Below, in pieces: positions 58,356-64,000 of a stretch of 64,000 nucleotides of DNA; position 1 is the stretch's first letter; the number at the start of each line of letters is the position of its first letter. The stretch lies in NCBI RefSeq assembly GCF_020085105.1, contig NC_058046.1, positions 23,773,675 through 23,837,674 on the forward strand, read 5' to 3'. The stretch comes from Siniperca chuatsi (Eukaryota > Chordata > Actinopteri > Centrarchiformes > Sinipercidae). The notes under the pieces are model-generated. The model had not been told where the DNA came from and ran no database searches. It saw nothing but the letters and a program-made list of their open reading frames with translations. Both the position numbers and the translations under genes were made by a program.

Positions 58356-61300
58356 GTTTTCACCTCAATTATTTAATACTAGTGACCAATCAAGGCTTAA
58401 ATCAGCTATTTAAAAAGGTATGCGCCTGTTAGAGAATGTTGATATATGAAAGAAGCTGCAGCAGACTTATATACGTCGAGTTAGAAGAGGATATAGTCAG
58501 TACAAGGAAGTGAGGAATGTCCAGATTTATGTGTAATGACTCCTCTGCTGCACATGCCAGTCAGGCAAGTTGACTGCTGAGGTAAACATAAATATTCTGG
58601 CTGACAGCACGGACTTTTTGGCAAAATTTTTATCATTTAGTATTGTGGGAAACGATGGAGCTTCATGGGTCAGAGGAGAGTTTTGCAATAAAGTTCACAG
58701 AAATTACAAGAGAGCATTTAAGAATGCAGCTCTCGGTTCACACAGCACACTAGGATTCAAAGTGCTGTCAAACAGGTTTCAGCCTGAGAATGAAAGTAGT
58801 TTTTCTATTTATAGGATTTGAAAGGTAGGTAGCTTGTTGCAGAGACGTGCACATACTGTGAGAACTGAGGCCAAACTTTCTAAAAGGGCACCTATTCTGG
58901 TTCTGCTGACAGACTCCTGTAACTTCCTGGTCACCACTCCAAGGGTTTCTGTCTATTTTCAATAAATGATGAATAGATCTTTCTCCAGTAATGCTGTGCT
59001 GACATTTTTTACAAAATCAGCTTTATTTTTGGATAGCATCATGTGCACATCCTTACAAGCAAAATTACATCTCACTGATGCAATACTTTCAAAAGCAATG
59101 CAGTTACTGTAATAGGCAAGATTTCTACATAGATTAGGTAACAGAAGGAGACAAATGTCTGAGCAAACTTGATCCACTGATGAAGACCATGAGATGTGTT
59201 TGAAAGCTTGTAAGTGGACCTTGAGTTAAGATGATTGACATTTTGGGTAAATGGAAGTGCACTGCCAGCTTAATTCAAGATTATGTTGACAGCAAACGAG
59301 TCAAACATAAATTACCCTATTAGCCAAATAAAATATTACCTTTTGGAAACAATAACTTGATAGTATGAAATCCAGGAAGTCGCAAACACCAGTCTGTCTG
59401 TCCCAGGCTGATGTTGTGGTTTCAAGTATACTTGGCAGTAAAATGCCGCAGTGTGCTCTGTTTCGATTTCAAAGTTAAATCACGATGCATCAGTGGAATA
59501 ACTTCAATCAGACTTAAGTCACCCATGTGCTCATGGTGTGCATGTGGGTCCTTGTGGGGGTGCTGGTAGAGAACCAGTACGAACAACACAAGCTCAACAA
59601 AACCTTGCTCTTCTACACAGCTGGTGGTAAAAACCTCCACAGGGTACCGGTCACTGGAGTGATTGTGCAACATTTGACTTCTTCTTCTTTTTTTTTCCTC
59701 AAGCTTTTGCACTAAGGCTGGGCAAAGTGGGAAACTGCCTCATTTACAGACCCACAATATGTTAGGGAACTTGCACCACTATCGTACAATATGAACAGGT
59801 CCTGCATTATTAGCTAATGTTTTTTGCCCTGTTTTGTAAAGGGGATCATTTAGTTTTAACACCTTTTTTTATTCATGTTTATATTGTGTTCACATGGTGC
59901 ATATTCCTAAATAAAGCTTTGTTTAATCAAATTACCGCAAACTGCCTGACACAGAAAATCTGAGGCCATAAATTTGTTATTCTAGTATACTACTAGTTGT
60001 TTGGGGGTCTCTGCATATAACTTTGCATAACTTTGCATACTTTATATTGTTGAATTCTCTTCCATTTCGGTTTCCTCTCACATTTCCCAAAACTTGCACA
60101 TAGATTGGACATACAATTTGAATTCTAATTGGCTTCACGATAATAAACGAAAAATGAGTTTCAACAAGAGACTTTCTGTTGTGATGTGTCTTTCCTTATC
60201 ATTTGCTGATTATCAGAGTTGAATACAGTTTGTATTCAGGTCATACAGTACTCTGTCTCCAGTGACTCAACTACCAGGTGGAGACAAATTGCCACCAATG
60301 GTACACATACACTGACAACTGTCAACTATGTGTGTTGCAGTTGTAGACAAGCAGCTGCTTTAATGGACCCAAACTGAGCAGTCTTTGACAAATCATGCAA
60401 AACAAAAACCGATGCTCACCAAACCACAGTATGCAATGATCATTGTTTAATATTTGTAATATCCAAATATGAGTGAGAAAGTCTTAATATGATCTTTAGC
60501 AATGATGCACGCTTTATGCATTTGGTTATCTGGAATTATATCACAAGTTAATAAAATAAATATGGAAGTATATGTATGGTTAGACAGAAAAAGAGTCAGA
60601 CTTTTGGATCAAAACCCTCCATACGTTATAAAAACAATGCAGTGAGAGATAAAACATAAGATGTCACGTCAGTCGACTGTTTTTCTGTTTTCAGCATCAA
60701 CCTCATAAAGTCACTAAAACATCATATACTTAGGTTTCCTAACTTTACTGTAAGACACCAGGTTCACTGTGATTCTTGTAGTCTCTGTCTACTCTTTTCA
60801 GCAATATTAACTATTGTAGATTATATATACATTAGCACATTCACACAAGACCAAAGAAACACTTGGTTTGGTCCTTTCAGTCACACGTTAGTCCAAAAAA
60901 TGAACTTTCCTGACATCCATGGGAGCAGCAGTCTCCATCTTCAAAAAGGTAAACAAATAAAACTGCAACCATTTCAGTCTTTTTCTGCAATCAAAATACA
61001 CAAAATGGAATTAGTAGTTTTTTTCTTTCAAATACAGTATTTTAAGTAAACTAACTAAAAAGGTCTTGAAGACTTAGTCTGAAGTTTAGCCTGTCTCTCC
61101 ATAATCGCATTAATATTCATACTTTTGAATTCAAAACATTCACAACTGAAACAGAAAACAGATTTGGGAGAAAAAAATATTTGTTGTTGATGTATTGTTT
61201 AATATTGTTTGCAACTGGCTGGCTTCATTTCACATCCTCACCAATGAAAGATGTATGTATTTGCAGAACTATTCATGGTTTCAGTGTCTCGATTGTCTCA

Positions 61301-61660
61301 AAAGGTAGGAGTAAAAAACGTACAATGTCTTTCCTAAAGCTCCTTTACAACTATTATTATCTATTTAAGCTACAGGGCAACTATATCCTAATGCAATACT
61401 ACGTAATAATTCTAGCAGGTTTTAAGTATGTAGTATGCTCACACTGCAAAAGTTAACCATTAAAATGTCAGTACGCATACTAAAAAACACTTGATTTGTG
61501 TGTGCTGTGGATGTACAGCATTGTCCCACAATGTAATGTGCAAGGGAAATTCAAGCACCACTCACAGCTGCAAATAAATATATTATATATAAATAATTTG
61601 TGAATGGTTGTGAGACAACTCCAGAAATATCTCCGAAAACATAAAATATAGTAAATATTT
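58356..61660. other. Intergenic region upstream of ggh and downstream of nmrk1
   Basis: It contains the ggh promoter (no clear TATA box in the first few hundred bases) and then AT-rich sequence. I recognise no gene, RNA or clear repeat here. Frames such as 59422-59712 and 61181-61456 show no domain. Confidence 0.5.
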
Positions 61661-61670
61661 AGAAAGACAT

Positions 61671-61676
61671 TTTATT
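61671..61676 (-). promoter_or_regulatory. Candidate poly(A) signal of the nicotinamide riboside kinase gene
   Basis: TTTATT on the plus strand (AATAAA on the minus strand) lies about 45 bases past the stop codon. It would give an unusually short 3' UTR, so a later signal may be used. Confidence 0.35.
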
Positions 61677-61720
61677 TTTCATTGAAGTTTATTTGGTAGA
61701 AACTCACAACACACTTTGTC

Positions 61721-63904
61721 TTAATTACATCCCTGCAACTTACCCCTGAGCCTTTTTATTTCCTGACAAACATCTTTACACACAGCAGCCAGCAGCTCCT
61801 CCTTTGGCTTCAGTCCATCCAGAAATACTGAGATAAAAAAACAGAAATTGAACATATAGATGTTTATTTTATTATTTTATACAGTAAATCAGTTATAATA
61901 GTTTAATTATTTATCATTCTTTTTGAGGTCTTGGGCACATAAAAACCATAACTGCTCCAATAAATCACAGTTTTTATCCCTTCAGCATCACATACTGTAC
62001 ACATGGCATTTTGACTGTACACACCAATTCCAGACACCATGCTCTCCATCTCCTGACGGTTTTTCAGGTACATTGGCCACACGTGTCCATCAAAGTAGCC
62101 CGGAGGATCAGGAGGCGTGTACACCCTCGAACTGTCAATCAAAGACAGCAACAGAAGTCCAAACATGAAGAAGAAAACGTTTTCTCTTGCTTTTTGTTTA
62201 CTGCAGCTCAAACATAAAAAAATGGAAACAGAATCCATTAAAAAAGGTAAAAAAGAAAAGATAGTATGCAAACAATGCCATTAAATAGATTATAAAATCT
62301 GACACCTTCGTCTCCTCTTGCAGGCATCATAAGGTATTTCCATGAAGTATCTTTTGTCAAATAGCTCATTCAGAGGCCTGGAAAGGTAAAACATGATAAA
62401 AAATATTAAAGAGCTACAGAATTATACCAAGATATAAGTTTTCATGTCATTAAATAAATCCTGCGGAACAGTTAGCTCTTATGGTAAGAGATAAACCACA
62501 ACTGAATGCTTACTTTCCAAAAACAGCAACAAGTGAAGTGTGATGATTGTGTCTATTAATGTCTGCTATCATTTTTACAACCAATAACTTGGTTACAGCA
62601 TGTATCATTTGACAGTGACGCTTTATTTTACAGGTCTGTAATTTCCTAATAATTTTGTACTAAATATGGGGAAAACAGAGACAATGTTAATTTATTTTAG
62701 TTAAGTTAGTTGTGTTGAGTTTGTTTTGTTGATTTACAGATGAACCTCCTTGAAAGAAATGCTACATGTAAACCTAAATATTTAGTCATTATCGGTATTA
62801 GTCGGTATATTTGAATACCGCTCGCCTCACCCTCCCCTTCCAAGTGTGTAGGAGAAACTACGGTGGCCGCGAAACTCGCAAAAAACGCGAGCTGCCCTGT
62901 CTACAGCCAGTGTTTTGTTTGTCTTTTCTAGGCTGCTCTACAAACATGCCGGTGACACATGGCGACCTCTGTGGAAGAGGACCCTCTGTAGATAAAAACG
63001 GCTTATTCTGAGGTAACGAAAACACAATTCTTATTTTCAGGTGATTATACACTAATGAAAACATATAAATATTATATATTTATATATATATATTATATTT
63101 CTGCCAATAGCTTCTTCTAATTGTTACACACTGGATCTTTAATGATGGAAACTTTATTTTCCATGTATGTTGAACTGTATGCTTGTCAGTAAACAAACTT
63201 CACATTTTTGCATTTTCAGCTGATTAGCAACTACCTGGAATTAATGAATTGGAAGCCCAATTTCACACTGCACCAACTGCATTTTCTCTAAAATTAGTAT
63301 TTACATAGTAAGTTGTATAGTTCTTTCTTTGGAACTTAATAGAAAATGATGGGCCCGTAAAAAATAAAGTGTTAACAATTTTTAACATCTAATTTTAGAA
63401 TCAAACTCTCTTAAGATTTTATGTGCTGAAATGTCGTAGAAAAGGTTTCATTCTTAGTCATCTGGACACTGTTTTCAGAATCAAGATGTTTCGGCTCCCA
63501 TCCGGAAGTCATTCTCAATTGTGAAAGTGGTCTGGGAACGCAGAAATTTAAGCTAATCTGTGTTGCTTAGGCCCTGCCCTCAGGGAGGAGTCTTCCTGAG
63601 TGTCTGCTGTTTACCCTGCCTAGTTTCACCTGAAACGGACCTTCTTTTGTTTCCATGATGGCCCAGTAATCAGGCCTATCAGTCACAATGCTGAAATATA
63701 GTAACAGTAACTTCACTAAAGCCTCCCTTGTGTACCTGTAGTTGAAAATGAGGAAGCCCTCCACTATCAGCACAAACACCTCCTTATCGACTGATGGTGT
63801 TGTGTGCTCCGGGTTCAGCCCTCGCTGCCTCAGGAACGACTCAGGATCTCTTCGCCATGAGAGAACCTCGCTCATCATCGTGTCCATGTGGAGAGCATCA
63901 AGCA
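61721..63904 (-). CDS. nmrk1: Nicotinamide riboside kinase, 3' four exons (5' exon(s) beyond the window)
   Basis: This enzyme phosphorylates nicotinamide riboside (and nicotinic acid riboside) to the mononucleotide in NAD salvage. Exons on the minus strand: 63904-63736, 62377-62306, 62131-62025 and 61827-61721, about 151 codons in all. The missing 5' part should hold the P-loop and the first roughly 55 residues. Visible blocks are DALHMDTMMSEV, LIVEGFLIFNYRP, IPYDACKRRRSSRVYTPPD and PGYFDGHVWPMYLKNRQEM, then VFLDGLKPKEELL near the end. PGYFDGHVWPMYLK and FNY are closer to NMRK1 than to NMRK2, which has PGLFDGHVWPMYQK. The residues after DTMM are longer than in human NMRK1 (an SFLRQRGLNPEH-type segment), as in NMRK2, so the paralogue call is moderate. 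The last exon contains a good splice donor (GGGGTAAGT) near its end; reading straight through gives a stop at 61721. Confidence 0.85.
62795..63143 (-). repeat. Interspersed repeat, 'ggcagaaatggaatata' family, fuller copy
   Basis: It reads accgctcgcctcaccctccc, ctacggtggccgcgaaactc, ttattttcaggtgattatac and atttctgccaatagcttctt, ending near cacactggatctttaa. It is the inverse of 23584-23725. It is GC-richer than its flanks, non-coding, and lies in the first visible intron of the kinase gene. Confidence 0.75.
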
Positions 63905-64000
63905 CTTAAACAGAACACAATGAGAAGGATTTTCTTTACCCAATCAGAAAACTACATGTAAAAGTTGGATAAGTGATTAAACTTCAAGTAATTTATCAGC

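Noticed and set aside
61721-63904. Second gamma-glutamyl hydrolase copy next to ggh
   Set aside because: I first considered this because fish can have tandem ggh copies, but the DGHVWPMYLK and KRRRS blocks identify nicotinamide riboside kinase.

Overview
The window is nuclear DNA from a ray-finned fish, most likely a percomorph (perch-like) species. It carries multi-exon genes with GT-AG introns, vertebrate-type proteins, AT-rich introns full of fish-type interspersed repeats, and CA/GT microsatellites. I see no operons, plasmid or phage features, and no CRISPR array. Proteins were compared with vertebrate families from memory; no database search was run.

Layout: six protein-coding genes were rebuilt exon by exon. 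(1) atp5f1a, + strand, 262-4706, mitochondrial ATP synthase alpha subunit, complete at 551 codons. (2) plpp1, - strand, 10208-16054, phospholipid phosphatase 1, complete at 283 codons. (3) csgalnact1, - strand, 20110-28388, chondroitin sulfate N-acetylgalactosaminyltransferase 1, complete at 534 codons. (4) rnf122, - strand, 33988-51092, membrane-anchored RING-H2 ubiquitin ligase, complete at 155 codons across about 17 kb. (5) ggh, - strand, 53961-58355, gamma-glutamyl hydrolase, complete at 321 codons. (6) nmrk1-like nicotinamide riboside kinase, - strand, 61721-63904, with its 5' exon(s) beyond the right edge. The reading frame stays open across every junction I placed, and the total lengths match the families. 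Five consecutive genes share the minus strand; the first is convergent with them.

The genes do not form one pathway. They cover mitochondrial ATP production (atp5f1a), lipid phosphate signalling at the membrane (plpp1), Golgi chondroitin synthesis (csgalnact1), ubiquitin ligation (rnf122), lysosomal folate polyglutamate turnover (ggh) and NAD salvage (nmrk1).

Between and inside the genes the sequence is dominated by mobile-element remnants. The main one is a miniature inverted-repeat element with CAGTGGTG ends, present in about eleven full or partial copies. Others are a second inverted-repeat family beginning CAGTGGTTCC, several families with two to four copies in the window, an L1-type and a Rex1/L2-type LINE fragment, a tRNA-derived SINE, and several simple-sequence arrays. 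Two CAGTGGTG copies are split by later insertions, which gives a clear relative order of events. I found no evidence of a new defence or other multi-gene system. The most interesting details are a non-glycine residue in the conserved GWGxED motif of csgalnact1, a TA-dinucleotide array sitting on a ggh splice acceptor, the nested insertions, and one unexplained 154-codon open frame.
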